A stretch of DNA of 64,000 nt from assembly GCF_000527155.1 (NCBI RefSeq), contig NZ_AZUQ01000001.1:2924296-2988295 (forward strand), in the 5' to 3' direction. Each line of letters starts with the position of its first letter. Position 1 is the stretch's first letter. This DNA is from Haloglycomyces albus DSM 45210 (GTDB lineage Bacteria > Actinomycetota > Actinomycetes > Mycobacteriales > Micromonosporaceae). A program made the position numbers and the translations under genes. The notes below the pieces were generated by a model. It had not been told where the DNA came from, did not search any database, and was given only the letters and a program-made list of their open reading frames with translations. Shown here piece by piece: positions 53,660 to 64,000 of this stretch.

Positions 53660-55222
53660 TTAGACGCCTATCAAGGAATCCGCGGCGATCATCCGTTCCA
53701 CGTCCTGGCGAACCGCCTGGGTGTCCAGGCCACGAACCGTGACGGTCGTGCGCCGCCGCAGCACGTCCTCGACGCTGTGCGCCCACTCGTGGCGAATCGC
53801 CCACACGACCTGCGCCCAAATATCCGGGCCGTCGGGGTGGATCGGTTCCAATAGACGTGGGTCAGACTCTGCCAAAGCCAGTACGCGGTGACTCTGTGAA
53901 CCGTAATGGCGCGACAAATGCCGCACCGTCGCCTCGGGCAGTTGCGGATGAGCCGCACGAATCACGCGACTGACCAAACCGGGCTGTGCGGCACCCGGGA
54001 GTGGAGTCGGAGGAACGATAGGTCCTACCCCGGGCAACTGTGCACGCACCGCTTCGACGATTTTATGACCGATGTGAACGAAAGTAGTCCACTTTCCGCC
54101 GGCCACGCTGATCATGCCCTTGGAGCCGACGGAGACCACCGTCTCGCGTGAAGCGCTCTTCGTATCGCCGTCGCCCAGTGGCAGCACTCGCAGGCCCGCA
54201 AAACGGTACGTGATGTCGTCTCGGGACAGTTGCTGTCCCATCAATGAAAAGGACGCCTCGCTGAGAATCTGGTCGACGTCGTCGTCAGTGGCGCGCACCT
54301 GACCGGGGTCGCCCTCGTATTCCTCGTCGGTCGTACCCAGAAGGAGGTGCCCTTCCCAAGGAATGGCAAAGGAGACCCGCACATCGTCGATCGGAGTGGT
54401 GACCGCCGCTTTCCACGGATCCTTCTGTTTGACGACCACGTGAGCGCCCTTGGACAGTCGCACGCTCGGTTGTGCCGATGCGTCCTCCATACGACGGAGA
54501 TGATCCACCCATGGGCCCGACGTATTGACCACCGTGGCGGCTGAAACGCCGAACTCTGATTCATCGAGTCGGTCACGCAAATCCGCACCACACACCCGTC
54601 CATTGGAACTGCGCAGTCCCACCACCTCGGTGTGGTTCAAGAGAACGGCCCCGGATTCCACCGCTGCCTGTGCCACCGAGATCGCGAGACGGCCGTCGTT
54701 CATTTGATGATCCCAATACTTCCCCGAACCTTTGAGACCATCCGTGCGCAGAGCGGGAACCGTGGAGCGTGATTTAGTCGGTGAGACAAGACGCCCCATG
54801 CCGTCGCCGAACCGCGACAGGGCCGAATACAGGAGCACCCCGGCTCCGATGGCCGCCTTTCCGTGCGGTCCGCCCCGATAGAGCGGGACCATGAACGGCA
54901 TGGGACGAACCAAGTGCGGTGCCAGATGATCGGCCAATTCCCGACGAGCCTGATGATTCTCCCGAACCAATCCGACCTGTCCCATCGCCATATAGCGGAG
55001 ACCGCCGTGCACCAGTTTGGAAGACGCCGACGAAGTCGCGCCGGCGAAATCGCCCCGGTCCACTACGGCGACCCGAAGGCCGGAACGAGCCGCCGTCCAT
55101 GCCGTCGACAGCCCCAGAATCCCACCCCCGATCACCAATACGTCGAACGTTCCATGGCCCAGGCCGGAACGAAAAACCTCACGCTGTTGATCACGTACCC
55201 GTTGATGCTGATCAGATTCCAT
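53660..55222 (-). CDS. glpD: Glycerol-3-phosphate dehydrogenase (FAD)
   Basis: 520 residues from the ATG at 55222 (AGGAGGAG about seven bases upstream; an upstream in-frame start at 55285 is rejected). FAD motif VLVIGGGILGLSTAWTAARSG, then SSKLVHGGLRYM and GKWTTFVHIG. It oxidises glycerol 3-phosphate to DHAP at the membrane, passing electrons to quinone. Last gene of glpF-glpK-glpD; a 234-base gap separates it from glpK. Confidence 0.94.
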   Translation of the reverse strand: MESDQHQRVRDQQREVFRSGLGHGTFDVLVIGGGILGLSTAWTAARSGLRVAVVDRGDFAGATSSASSKLVHGGLRYMAMGQVGLVRENHQARRELADHLAPHLVRPMPFMVPLYRGGPHGKAAIGAGVLLYSALSRFGDGMGRLVSPTKSRSTVPALRTDGLKGSGKYWDHQMNDGRLAISVAQAAVESGAVLLNHTEVVGLRSSNGRVCGADLRDRLDESEFGVSAATVVNTSGPWVDHLRRMEDASAQPSVRLSKGAHVVVKQKDPWKAAVTTPIDDVRVSFAIPWEGHLLLGTTDEEYEGDPGQVRATDDDVDQILSEASFSLMGQQLSRDDITYRFAGLRVLPLGDGDTKSASRETVVSVGSKGMISVAGGKWTTFVHIGHKIVEAVRAQLPGVGPIVPPTPLPGAAQPGLVSRVIRAAHPQLPEATVRHLSRHYGSQSHRVLALAESDPRLLEPIHPDGPDIWAQVVWAIRHEWAHSVEDVLRRRTTVTVRGLDTQAVRQDVERMIAADSLIGV

Positions 55223-55456
55223 AATCGACTCCTCCTGAAGTGGTGTTCTAGCGGAAATACGGGACCGGGCACGCGAACCGGGCAACGGGTCACACCGGAG
55301 CGAAGTTCGTGAACGACTTTCCCGTGGGTGTTGTCAGCGGACTCGCACGGATCCGCAGAATATTCTCATCTCCGTGGGTGGACGGCGATGGTGAATCTCC
55401 ACCGCCCACCTACCGGAAAATCGACCGGGCGATATCAGACTTAAAATCGGCGGCTG

Positions 55457-56950
55457 CTAATCGCGCTCGACCCAGTCCAACGTCCGGGATACGGCCTTCT
55501 TCCACTGGTGGTATTCGTGATCGCGTTCCCGAGAATCCATGTCCGGCGACCATTCGGCCGCCTTGTGCCAGTTCTCGCGTAGGGATTCGACACTGTCCCA
55601 GTACCCGACGGCGAGCCCGGCGGCATAGGCGGCCCCAAGGCACGTCGTTTCGGCGACCATCGGACGAATGACGGGAACGTCCAAAACGTCCGCCAAGTCC
55701 TGCATCAAGAGATTGTTGGCGGTCATGCCGCCGTCGACGCGGAGCTCGGACAGTGAGACGCCGGACTCGTCCTGCATGGCATCCGCTACCTCTCGGGTCT
55801 GCCACACGGCGGCCTCCAAAGCTGCACGTGCGATGTGGCCCTTCTCGATATAGCCGGTCAAGCCGACGATGACGCCGCGTGCGTCATCGCGCCAATGCGG
55901 GGCGAACAGGCCGGAGAACGCCGGAACGACATAGCAACCGCCGTTGTCCTCCACCGTCCGTGCCAGCGTCTCGATTTCGGGTGCCGACGAGATCAATCCC
56001 AGGTTGTCACGCAGCCATTGCACCAGGGCTCCCGTAACGGCAATCGAACCCTCCAGGGCGTAGGTAGCGGGAGCGTCGCCCAACTGGTACGCCACAGTGG
56101 TCAGAGAGCCCCGAGCTTCCATGACGGGACGCTCACCGGTGTTGAGCAGCATGAACGTACCGGTTCCGTAGGTGGACTTGGCCTCACCCGGAGCAAAACA
56201 GGTTTGCCCGAACAACGCCGCTTGTTGGTCACCCAGTGCGGAGGCGACTGGAACACCTGACAGTGGCCCCTTCGCCTCGCCGTAGATCTCCGAGGACGAG
56301 CGGATTTCGGGAAGGATCGCGGCGGGAATTCCCATCTGGTCCAGGATCTCTTGGTCCCAATCCAGGCTTCCCAAATCCATCAGCATGGTTCGGCTGGCGT
56401 TGGAGACATCGATGGCGTGCACCCCGCCGGTGAGGTTCCAGATCACCCACGTGTCCATGGTCCCGAACAGAACCTCGCCACGTTCGGCGCGCTCGCGCAG
56501 GCCCTCGACATTGTCAAGCAGCCACCGGATCTTGGGACCTGAGAAGTATGTGGCGAGGGGAAGCCCGCACTTGTCACGAAAGCGATCGGCTCCCTCGTCG
56601 CCGGAGAGTTCGTGCACGATGTCATCGGTGCGGGTGTCCAACCAGACGATCGCGTTGTAGACGGGCTCGCCGGTTTCTTTGTCCCAGATGACGGTCGTTT
56701 CACGTTGATTGGTAATGCCAATGGCGGCTACCTGCTCTTTAGCGATGCCGCTCTTGGTCAGCGCCCCCTCGACGACCTCATCGACATTGTCGCGGATTTC
56801 CACCGCGTCGTGCTCGACCCATCCGGGCTGCGGATAGATTTGGCGGTGTTCCTTCTGGTCGACCGCTACGATAGTTCCCGCATGGTCGAAGATAATGCAG
56901 CGGCTTGACGAGGTGCCCTGATCAATCGCGGCGATGTACTGCTGTGACAT
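55457..56950 (-). CDS. glpK: Glycerol kinase
   Basis: 497 residues. [19 protein letters not shown] at the N-terminus, [13 protein letters not shown], and the second FGGY signature region near [16 protein letters not shown]. It phosphorylates glycerol in the cytoplasm. GAGAGGA lies upstream of the ATG. 36 bases after glpF. Confidence 0.97.
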   Translation of the reverse strand: MSQQYIAAIDQGTSSSRCIIFDHAGTIVAVDQKEHRQIYPQPGWVEHDAVEIRDNVDEVVEGALTKSGIAKEQVAAIGITNQRETTVIWDKETGEPVYNAIVWLDTRTDDIVHELSGDEGADRFRDKCGLPLATYFSGPKIRWLLDNVEGLRERAERGEVLFGTMDTWVIWNLTGGVHAIDVSNASRTMLMDLGSLDWDQEILDQMGIPAAILPEIRSSSEIYGEAKGPLSGVPVASALGDQQAALFGQTCFAPGEAKSTYGTGTFMLLNTGERPVMEARGSLTTVAYQLGDAPATYALEGSIAVTGALVQWLRDNLGLISSAPEIETLARTVEDNGGCYVVPAFSGLFAPHWRDDARGVIVGLTGYIEKGHIARAALEAAVWQTREVADAMQDESGVSLSELRVDGGMTANNLLMQDLADVLDVPVIRPMVAETTCLGAAYAAGLAVGYWDSVESLRENWHKAAEWSPDMDSRERDHEYHQWKKAVSRTLDWVERD

Positions 56951-56986
56951 GTGTTGTTATTGTCCTCTCAACGTTGAGCGTGATGC

Positions 56987-57736
56987 TTAGAATCCAAATC
57001 CGGTGGCCTGCCAGGCTAGTGCGCCCACGACTCCGCCGGTAATGGGGGCTACGACTGGAATCCAGGCGTACGCCCACTCTGAACTGCCTTTGCCGGAGAT
57101 GGGAAGTACAGCGTGCATGATGCGTGGGCCGAGGTCGCGTGCGGGGTTAATGGCATATCCGGTGGGACCGCCCAAGCTCATTCCGATGGCGACCACGAGA
57201 AGACCGGTCAACAGTGGGGCCATACCGGTCGAGTAGGCCTCCTGCAGGTTGACCTCGACCGACCCCAACGCGGATCCATTGGCTCCGATCGCCAGTACTC
57301 CAAAGACGAGAACGAAGGTACCGATGAATTCGCTGATGAAATTGGCAGGGGTGGATTTGATGGCCGGGCTCGTGCTGTAGGCGGCGAGTTTGGCGTCCGA
57401 ATCGTCGGTCACGGCCCAGTGCTTGAGGTAATGCATATAAACCAGCAGCGCACCAAAGGCACCACCGGCGAGCTGAGCGGCCAGATAACCGGGGACCATC
57501 GACCATTCGAACTGCCCCACCGAGGCCAAGCCGATGGTGACGGCAGGATTGATATGAGCGCCGCTGACGTGCCCGACCGAGTAAACGGCCAGTGCGACGG
57601 CCAAACCCCATCCCAGGGTAATGACGACCCAGCCGGCCGCCTCGGCTTTAGACTTCTTCAAGACGACACCGGCCACTACGCCATTACCCAGCAGAACCAG
57701 CATTGCCGTGCCGATGAACTCGGCGAGATATTCCAT
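56987..57736 (-). CDS. glpF: Glycerol uptake facilitator (aquaglyceroporin)
   Basis: 249 residues, six membrane helices, two NPA pore motifs (GAHINPAVTIG and GYAINPARDLGPR). The Asp after the second NPAR (NPARD) is the mark of glycerol facilitators over water channels. AAAGGAG lies ten bases before the ATG. First gene of the glycerol operon. Confidence 0.95.
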   Translation of the reverse strand: MEYLAEFIGTAMLVLLGNGVVAGVVLKKSKAEAAGWVVITLGWGLAVALAVYSVGHVSGAHINPAVTIGLASVGQFEWSMVPGYLAAQLAGGAFGALLVYMHYLKHWAVTDDSDAKLAAYSTSPAIKSTPANFISEFIGTFVLVFGVLAIGANGSALGSVEVNLQEAYSTGMAPLLTGLLVVAIGMSLGGPTGYAINPARDLGPRIMHAVLPISGKGSSEWAYAWIPVVAPITGGVVGALAWQATGFGF

Positions 57737-58049
57737 CTCCGACCACTCCTTTGTCGTTGGATGATGTTGGGTTCGGCTTCACCGGAACGATCGTTAAGGA
57801 ATCACCAAATGATTAATAAAACCGAACGTTATTCGATAATGTCGAACGCACTTCGTTGATATTAATTCATGTTCTGTCGGGGCGGCAACCCCGACAGGTC
57901 ACTATTCGGCAACGAATGCACTACGGAAACAGAACACCACCGACAATGGTGCGCCAATATGAACCTAAAGTATTCAGGTGTACACGACACAGCGCACACG
58001 CATTCGACAGTGGCGAACGAAGGACGACTCACAAGGTTAGGGTAGAAGC
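57737..58049. promoter_or_regulatory. Divergent glpF-gylR control region
   Basis: 313 bases, no gene seen. It contains an array of CGAA/TTCG half-sites at 57823-57855, a strong hairpin (CTGTCGGGG/CCCCGACAG, 6-base loop) at 57874-57897, and TAGGGT at 58038-58043 six bases before the regulator GTG. The A+T-rich stretch at 57805-57870 probably holds the glpF promoter. Confidence 0.6.
57823..57855. promoter_or_regulatory. Candidate GylR operator array
   Basis: Four half-sites alternate in direction at about 10-base steps: CGAA (57823), TTCGA (57832), TCGAA (57842) and TTCG (57852). Each neighbouring pair forms a short palindrome, so the array would present two or three dimer sites on one DNA face. 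IclR proteins often bind as tetramers to such sites. Position between glpF and the regulator supports it. Confidence 0.55.
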
Positions 58050-58814
58050 GTGGCGAAACATATTCAATCGATTGAACGCGCGGCCGAGGTGCTGAAGCTG
58101 CTCGCCAAGGGCAGCCGTCCATACAGTCTGGCGGAAATCGCGAACAATCTCGATTTGCCAAAGCCTACGGCGATTGGAATATTGCGCACTCTACAGTCGG
58201 CGGATTTCATCGACCAAGACCCCGAAACCTCCCGGTACGGCCTAGGGCCGGCGGTGCTCCACGTCGGGGCCCGCTACCTAGACGGAAACGAACTCCGCAC
58301 CAAAGCTTTGAACTGGTCCGATTCACTTGCGACTCGAAGCGGTGAAAGCGTGCGTATCGCAACTCCACATCATGACCAAGCATTGGTCGTACACCACGTC
58401 TTCCGGCCAGACGACAGTCACCAAACCCTGACAGTGGGGGAGCTGCTGCCTCTTAACGCTACCGCGATTGGAAAGGTACTTCTCGCCTACGGAGGTACGC
58501 CGGTGGAGGAAATCGTGGAAGAGTTCGCGGAATATACTCCACAGACCGTTGCGGACCGGTCGGCGCTCGCAGACGAAGGTAAGCGGATCCGGGCGCAGGG
58601 TTGGGCGGAGGAAATCGAGGAGTACGTCGTCGGCGAAACCAGCATCGCCGCCCCGATCCGAGATCGACAGGGGATTGTGATCGGCGCCATCGCGATTACC
58701 GGGGCGATCGAACGAACTTGTGAAAATGGACAGTCTCGAATGGACCTGGTGTCCTATGTAAGGGACGCGGCGCGCGCGATTTCACGGGAACTGGGCTGTA
58801 GCCCTCATATTTGA
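58050..58814 (+). CDS. IclR-family regulator (GylR-like)
   Basis: 254 residues. N-terminal winged helix (SIERAAEVLKLLAKGSRPYSLAEIANNLDLPKPTAIGILRTLQ) and IclR ligand domain (LLPLNATAIGKVLLAYGG; ETSIAAPIRDRQGIVIGAIAITG). Divergent from glpFKD, as GylR is in streptomycetes, where it represses the glycerol operon and responds to glycerol 3-phosphate. GTG six bases after TAGGGT, leaderless type. Confidence 0.9.
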   Translation: MAKHIQSIERAAEVLKLLAKGSRPYSLAEIANNLDLPKPTAIGILRTLQSADFIDQDPETSRYGLGPAVLHVGARYLDGNELRTKALNWSDSLATRSGESVRIATPHHDQALVVHHVFRPDDSHQTLTVGELLPLNATAIGKVLLAYGGTPVEEIVEEFAEYTPQTVADRSALADEGKRIRAQGWAEEIEEYVVGETSIAAPIRDRQGIVIGAIAITGAIERTCENGQSRMDLVSYVRDAARAISRELGCSPHI

Positions 58815-58899
58815 GCAAAAGGACGTCGAGTTGAAAAAGTGTGAATGGCCAGTCGACACGCAGATTCGCAATGGCGAGTGACCATTCACCGAGATTGAC

Positions 58900-60201
58900 T
58901 TATTCCCAGGGGAACTTGTCTGCGAAGGCAGGTTTCAAGTGGTCGACCCAAACCGCGTCTTCGTTGTACTGAGCGAAGAACGGCTTACCCACCAACTCGG
59001 GGTTCCGTGCCTGCAACATGCGGAGTGCGTAGACCTTCTCACCGTTGATTTCGGTGACACCGTCTACAGTGATCTTTCCTGGAGTCGCGGACATCGACGG
59101 TCCACGTACGGTCCGGCAGAGACCGGACACGTGACTGAACGCTTCCCGGTAGACTTCCCAAGCGCGCCATAGTGGAACCGAGAAGTAATCCTGCGGCCCC
59201 GTATCGCGTTCAATGAACATGTAATACGGGATCATGCCCATCTTGTGCTGCGTCCGCCACATTTGCGCCCATTGGTCCGCGGAATCGTTGATGGTGCGAA
59301 TGAGCGGTGCCTGGGTGCGGATCGTCGCTCCCGTTTCCAGAATGCGCTTGATCGCCGTCTGGACGATTTCCGGCTCCATCTCCTTGTGGTGGGAGAAGTG
59401 TGCCATGAACGCGAGGTTCTTGCCCGATTTTACGACCTTCTCGAACAGACGAAGAGTCGCGTCGGCGTCCGGGTCGGTGACGAAGCGCTGTGGCCAGTAT
59501 GCCAGGGCCTTGGAACCGATACGGATGGATTCGACATGGTCCATTTCGAGCAGAGGGTTGATGTAGCGGCTGAGAACCGGCTCTCCCATGATCATTGGGT
59601 CGCCACCGGTCATCAAGACACTGCTGACCTCGGGATGACGTGCCACGTAGCCGGTCATCTCTTCTACATCGTTGTTGGCGATCTTCAGGTCGGCGATACC
59701 AACGAACTGCGCCCAACGGAAGCAGTACGTGCAGTAAGCGTGGCACGTCTGCCCTTGTTGGGGGAAGAACAGCACCGTCTCATCGTACTTGTGCTGGATG
59801 CCTTCGACGTCATCCTGAGTGTCCTGTTTGTTCTTAGGAACGTTCAGGGCGACTTGACCGGCAGGGTGTGGATTGAGGCGGAATCGAATCTCATTGGCGG
59901 CCCCAATGAGTTCCTTCTTGGGAACTTCCTCTTTGAGAAGAGCAGCCATGCGATCGACGTCCTCCGCCGGAAGCATGTCTTCTTGTGGAAATACCAGTCG
60001 GAACATAGGGTCATCGAAGGGGTTTTCCCAGTCGATGAGCTCATCCACCACGTAAGCGTTGGTGCGGAATGGCAGCACTGAGGAAACTGCCCGCGTGCGG
60101 AGCCGCTGTTCGGCTGTCATAGGGGCCCGTTGTAGTAGCTCGTCCAGATGGCGGTCAGTATAGGCACGGAAACGCCGACCGGTGCTTTCAGCGGTAGTCA
60201 T
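58900..60201 (-). CDS. KamA-family radical SAM aminomutase, substrate uncertain
   Basis: 433 residues from the ATG at 60201 (GAGGAGG about 12 bases upstream). Cluster motif CxxxCxxC at Cys153, Cys157 and Cys160 (CHAYCTYC) and a PLP-lysine candidate in ATPGKITVDG. The first lysine-binding Asp is kept (IRTINDSAD), but at the position of the second Asp there is Arg (FIERDTG, Asp one residue later). So it may not act on plain lysine. It is clearly different from the kamA at 4923-6326. No acetyltransferase (ablB) or mutase partner adjoins it. Confidence 0.8.
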   Translation of the reverse strand: MTTAESTGRRFRAYTDRHLDELLQRAPMTAEQRLRTRAVSSVLPFRTNAYVVDELIDWENPFDDPMFRLVFPQEDMLPAEDVDRMAALLKEEVPKKELIGAANEIRFRLNPHPAGQVALNVPKNKQDTQDDVEGIQHKYDETVLFFPQQGQTCHAYCTYCFRWAQFVGIADLKIANNDVEEMTGYVARHPEVSSVLMTGGDPMIMGEPVLSRYINPLLEMDHVESIRIGSKALAYWPQRFVTDPDADATLRLFEKVVKSGKNLAFMAHFSHHKEMEPEIVQTAIKRILETGATIRTQAPLIRTINDSADQWAQMWRTQHKMGMIPYYMFIERDTGPQDYFSVPLWRAWEVYREAFSHVSGLCRTVRGPSMSATPGKITVDGVTEINGEKVYALRMLQARNPELVGKPFFAQYNEDAVWVDHLKPAFADKFPWE

Positions 60202-60338
60202 GGCGATCTCGACCTCCTCACTCTGCATAGATAATGGGCATGTTCGTCCAGGCTTAATGAGCGCTCGGACGTTGCATTCGGCAACGCGAAACATCATGGC
60301 AAACGTATGAGCGAACGAATTGCAAACCATACGAAACG

Positions 60339-60370
60339 GCTAGTTTGACCACAGCAGCGGCCAAACTAGC
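60339..60370. other. Inverted repeat between osmC and the KamA-family gene
   Basis: Arms GCTAGTTTG (60339-60347) and CAAACTAGC (60362-60370), 14-base loop. It lies 86 bases past the osmC stop and about 140 bases before the KamA-family start, so it is either the osmC terminator or an operator. A weaker CGTATG/CATACG pair lies beside it. Confidence 0.45.
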
Positions 60371-60455
60371 GCCTTAGGTATTCTTGTTCGGTGACAATAC
60401 GTATAAAATCACTCACCTGCACATAAATGGTGCGTTTTTAGTATTAGCTGCGATC

Positions 60456-60881
60456 TTAACGCAGTGTCGCTTGAAGCGATATAGGCACTGCCTTCAAAGC
60501 CTGGCTTACCGGGCAGTTGTCCTTGGTTGCTTCGGCGATCTTGGTGAACTCGTCCAGTCCAAGGTCGGGCACCGTTGCTTCAGTAACCAACGTGATGCCG
60601 GTGATACCCGTTCCCGGAGTAAAGTCTACCGATGCCTGCGTGTCGATTTCGCCGGGCGTGTATCCAGCGCCCTCCAGACCATTCGACAAAGCCATCGAGT
60701 AGCACGTTGCATGAGCGGCGGCGATAAGCTCTTCAGGACTCGTTTTTCCGTCCGGGTCATTAGCGCGAGAGGCCCACGTGACGTCGGCGTCGGGAATCTC
60801 TGACGACACGAAACTGGTGGTGCCTCCACCGTCCTTTAGAGTGCCGGTCCAGCGGGTGCGGGCGTTTCGAGTGACGGCCAT
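60456..60881 (-). CDS. OsmC/Ohr-family peroxiredoxin-like protein
   Basis: 141 residues from the ATG at 60881 (GGAAG upstream); the longer open frame upstream is Arg/Pro-rich and rejected. The two family cysteines are in HATCYSMALSNGLEG and DNCPVSQALKAV. N-terminal segment RTRWTGTLKDGGG matches OsmC. It detoxifies organic hydroperoxides using dihydrolipoamide or a thiol such as mycothiol. Confidence 0.9.
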   Translation of the reverse strand: MAVTRNARTRWTGTLKDGGGTTSFVSSEIPDADVTWASRANDPDGKTSPEELIAAAHATCYSMALSNGLEGAGYTPGEIDTQASVDFTPGTGITGITLVTEATVPDLGLDEFTKIAEATKDNCPVSQALKAVPISLQATLR

Positions 60882-61074
60882 TCGGTGACCACTTCCTATC
60901 GTTTGAATGTATGCCTTGACTACTGCATGTAACGGAAGACTATCAACGGCCACCGTGTCCCGGGCTGATTCGAAGAGGGTGTCGAATCCTTGAGCCGTTG
61001 CTACAGCTTCATGCATTGGGTTGCGATCATTTGAATGCTTGTAACCTGGTGTTTTGTTGTGGGGGTACCCCCGG

Positions 61075-61104
61075 TTGACGGTGGGGTTTGGGGGTGTGTA
61101 TATT
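61075..61104 (+). promoter_or_regulatory. rRNA operon promoter
   Basis: TTGACG (61075-61080), an 18-base spacer, TATATT (61099-61104). Two bases upstream of the -35 is the perfect 12-bp palindrome GGGGGTACCCCC (61061-61072). Transcription should begin near 61111 and read through about 500 bases of leader into 16S. Confidence 0.75.
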
Positions 61105-61615
61105 GGTTGTTGCCCGCGAGGGAACGGACGAGACCGGGAGGGTCGAGGCCGGTGAGCGGATAGTCGAAGTCCCGACGACAACCACTTGAACTTTTGGTTC
61201 TAAGGTGTGGCGCGGTTCGCTATCAGATGTGCGGGTGTTCCTGATGCTTTAACGGTTGTGCTGTGGCATGCCTTGTGTGGTGTGTTGCGGTGTCGTTGGT
61301 GCGTGTCCTTTGTGGCTGTTTGGCTGCTTGTTGGGGCGTGTGCCGGTTCTGTTAGGGTTTTTTGGGTTGCTTCGGCTGGTGATGCTGTTTTGTGGTGTTG
61401 TTGGTTGTGGCGTGTTGTTTGAGAACTGAACAGGGTGTTTGGATAGTCAGCGTGCGGGCTGGCTGGATGATGCTGTTGTTGTGTCTGTTTGGGCATGGTG
61501 GTGGTGTTGTTTGGTTGGTTTGTATGACTGTTGATTTCTTTATTCCGATATTTTTTGGATTATTGTGGTCAGGTTGAGTTTTCGGCATTTGCCTTAACAT
61601 TTTTGTTTTTGGTTT
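61105..61615 (+). other. rRNA leader with boxA-like element
   Basis: About 500 bases before 16S rRNA, no gene. The first 90 bases are structured (GGTTGTTG pairs with CGACAACC). From about 61207 the strand becomes very G+T rich and poor in C. TGTTGTTTGAGAACTGAAC (61413-61431) resembles the boxA antitermination site of actinobacterial rRNA leaders. Frames open here on either strand are artefacts of this base bias. Confidence 0.6.
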
Positions 61616-63899
<2,284 letters not shown>

Positions 63900-64000
63900 G
63901 GTTAAGTTGTGTAGGGCGCATGGTGGATGCCTTGGTGCCGAATGATGCCGATGAAGGACGTGTGAGGCTGCGATATTCCTGGGGGAGTTGTCAACAGGGC
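63900..64000 (+). rRNA. rrl: 23S ribosomal RNA, 5' end only
   Basis: Starts at GGTTAAGTTGTGTAGGGCGC and contains GGTGGATGCCTTGG and GATGAAGGACGTG, the conserved 23S 5' domain. The gene is cut off by the window end. Confidence 0.93.

Noticed and set aside
61207..61577. Hydrophobic Trp/Cys/Val-rich frames in the rRNA leader that look like membrane peptides
   Set aside because: They result from the G+T-biased strand before 16S rRNA, with no ribosome site or family similarity.

Overview
The window looks like the chromosome of a moderately high-GC actinobacterium, most plausibly a Glycomycetaceae-like organism (Haloglycomyces/Stackebrandtia type). The evidence is an actinobacterial-type 16S rRNA, mshC (mycothiol synthesis), an ANTAR response regulator of the PdtaR type, a CoaE-GrpB fusion, tlyA next to nadK, DNA polymerase I without proofreading residues, and many genes that start at or very near a -10 box (leaderless type). 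The genus is inferred and was not checked by alignment. No phage, insertion sequence, CRISPR array or tRNA gene was seen.

Layout. 1-4030: housekeeping and repair genes (TPM-domain fragment, Atl-like protein, msrA, acetyltransferase, mutM, spermidine-synthase-like protein). 4096-12858: a compact lysine-fermentation locus made of two divergent units, kamA-kce on the minus strand and kdd-kamD-kamE-kal-mutL-like on the plus strand, followed by an MFS transporter with its own apparent promoter. 13037-19662: pdtaR, polA, rpsA, coaE-grpB. 19738-23930: cytochrome P450 convergent with bioA-bioF-bioD. 24131-26278: FAD monooxygenase divergent from a TetR regulator, with a perfect palindromic operator between them. 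26365-31769: duplicated-domain membrane-anchored protein, uvrB, ABM-domain protein, and a yybP-ykoY riboswitch in front of a TerC-family protein. 31860-38510: a catalytically degenerate NlpC/P60-like protein, an unusual RNB nuclease with tandem dsRBD-like C-terminal segments, tyrS, an RG-rich TPR-like protein and a NagD-like phosphatase. 38614-44796: SCP2 protein, coiled-coil protein, a 53-aa gene, tlyA, nadK, aldo/keto reductase, uppP, mshC. 45027-53614: solitary hypX, an aromatic amino acid lyase family enzyme, metH, tdk, HAD phosphatase. 53660-58814: glycerol module glpF-glpK-glpD with a divergent IclR (GylR-like) regulator. 58900-60881: a second, different KamA-family radical SAM enzyme and an OsmC protein. 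61075-64000: the start of an rRNA operon (promoter, leader, 16S, GT-rich spacer, 5' end of 23S).

How the genes work together. KamA should make beta-lysine from lysine, KamDE (B12 and PLP) should move the second amino group, Kdd should deaminate oxidatively, Kce should use acetyl-CoA to give acetoacetate and 3-aminobutyryl-CoA, and Kal should release ammonia to give crotonyl-CoA. The MutL-like ATPase probably reactivates the B12 mutase. No acetoacetate CoA-transferase is visible here, so that step must be encoded elsewhere. The glp genes form a self-contained glycerol uptake and oxidation unit. The bio cluster has A, F and D but not bioB, with a P450 where a pimeloyl-forming enzyme could sit.
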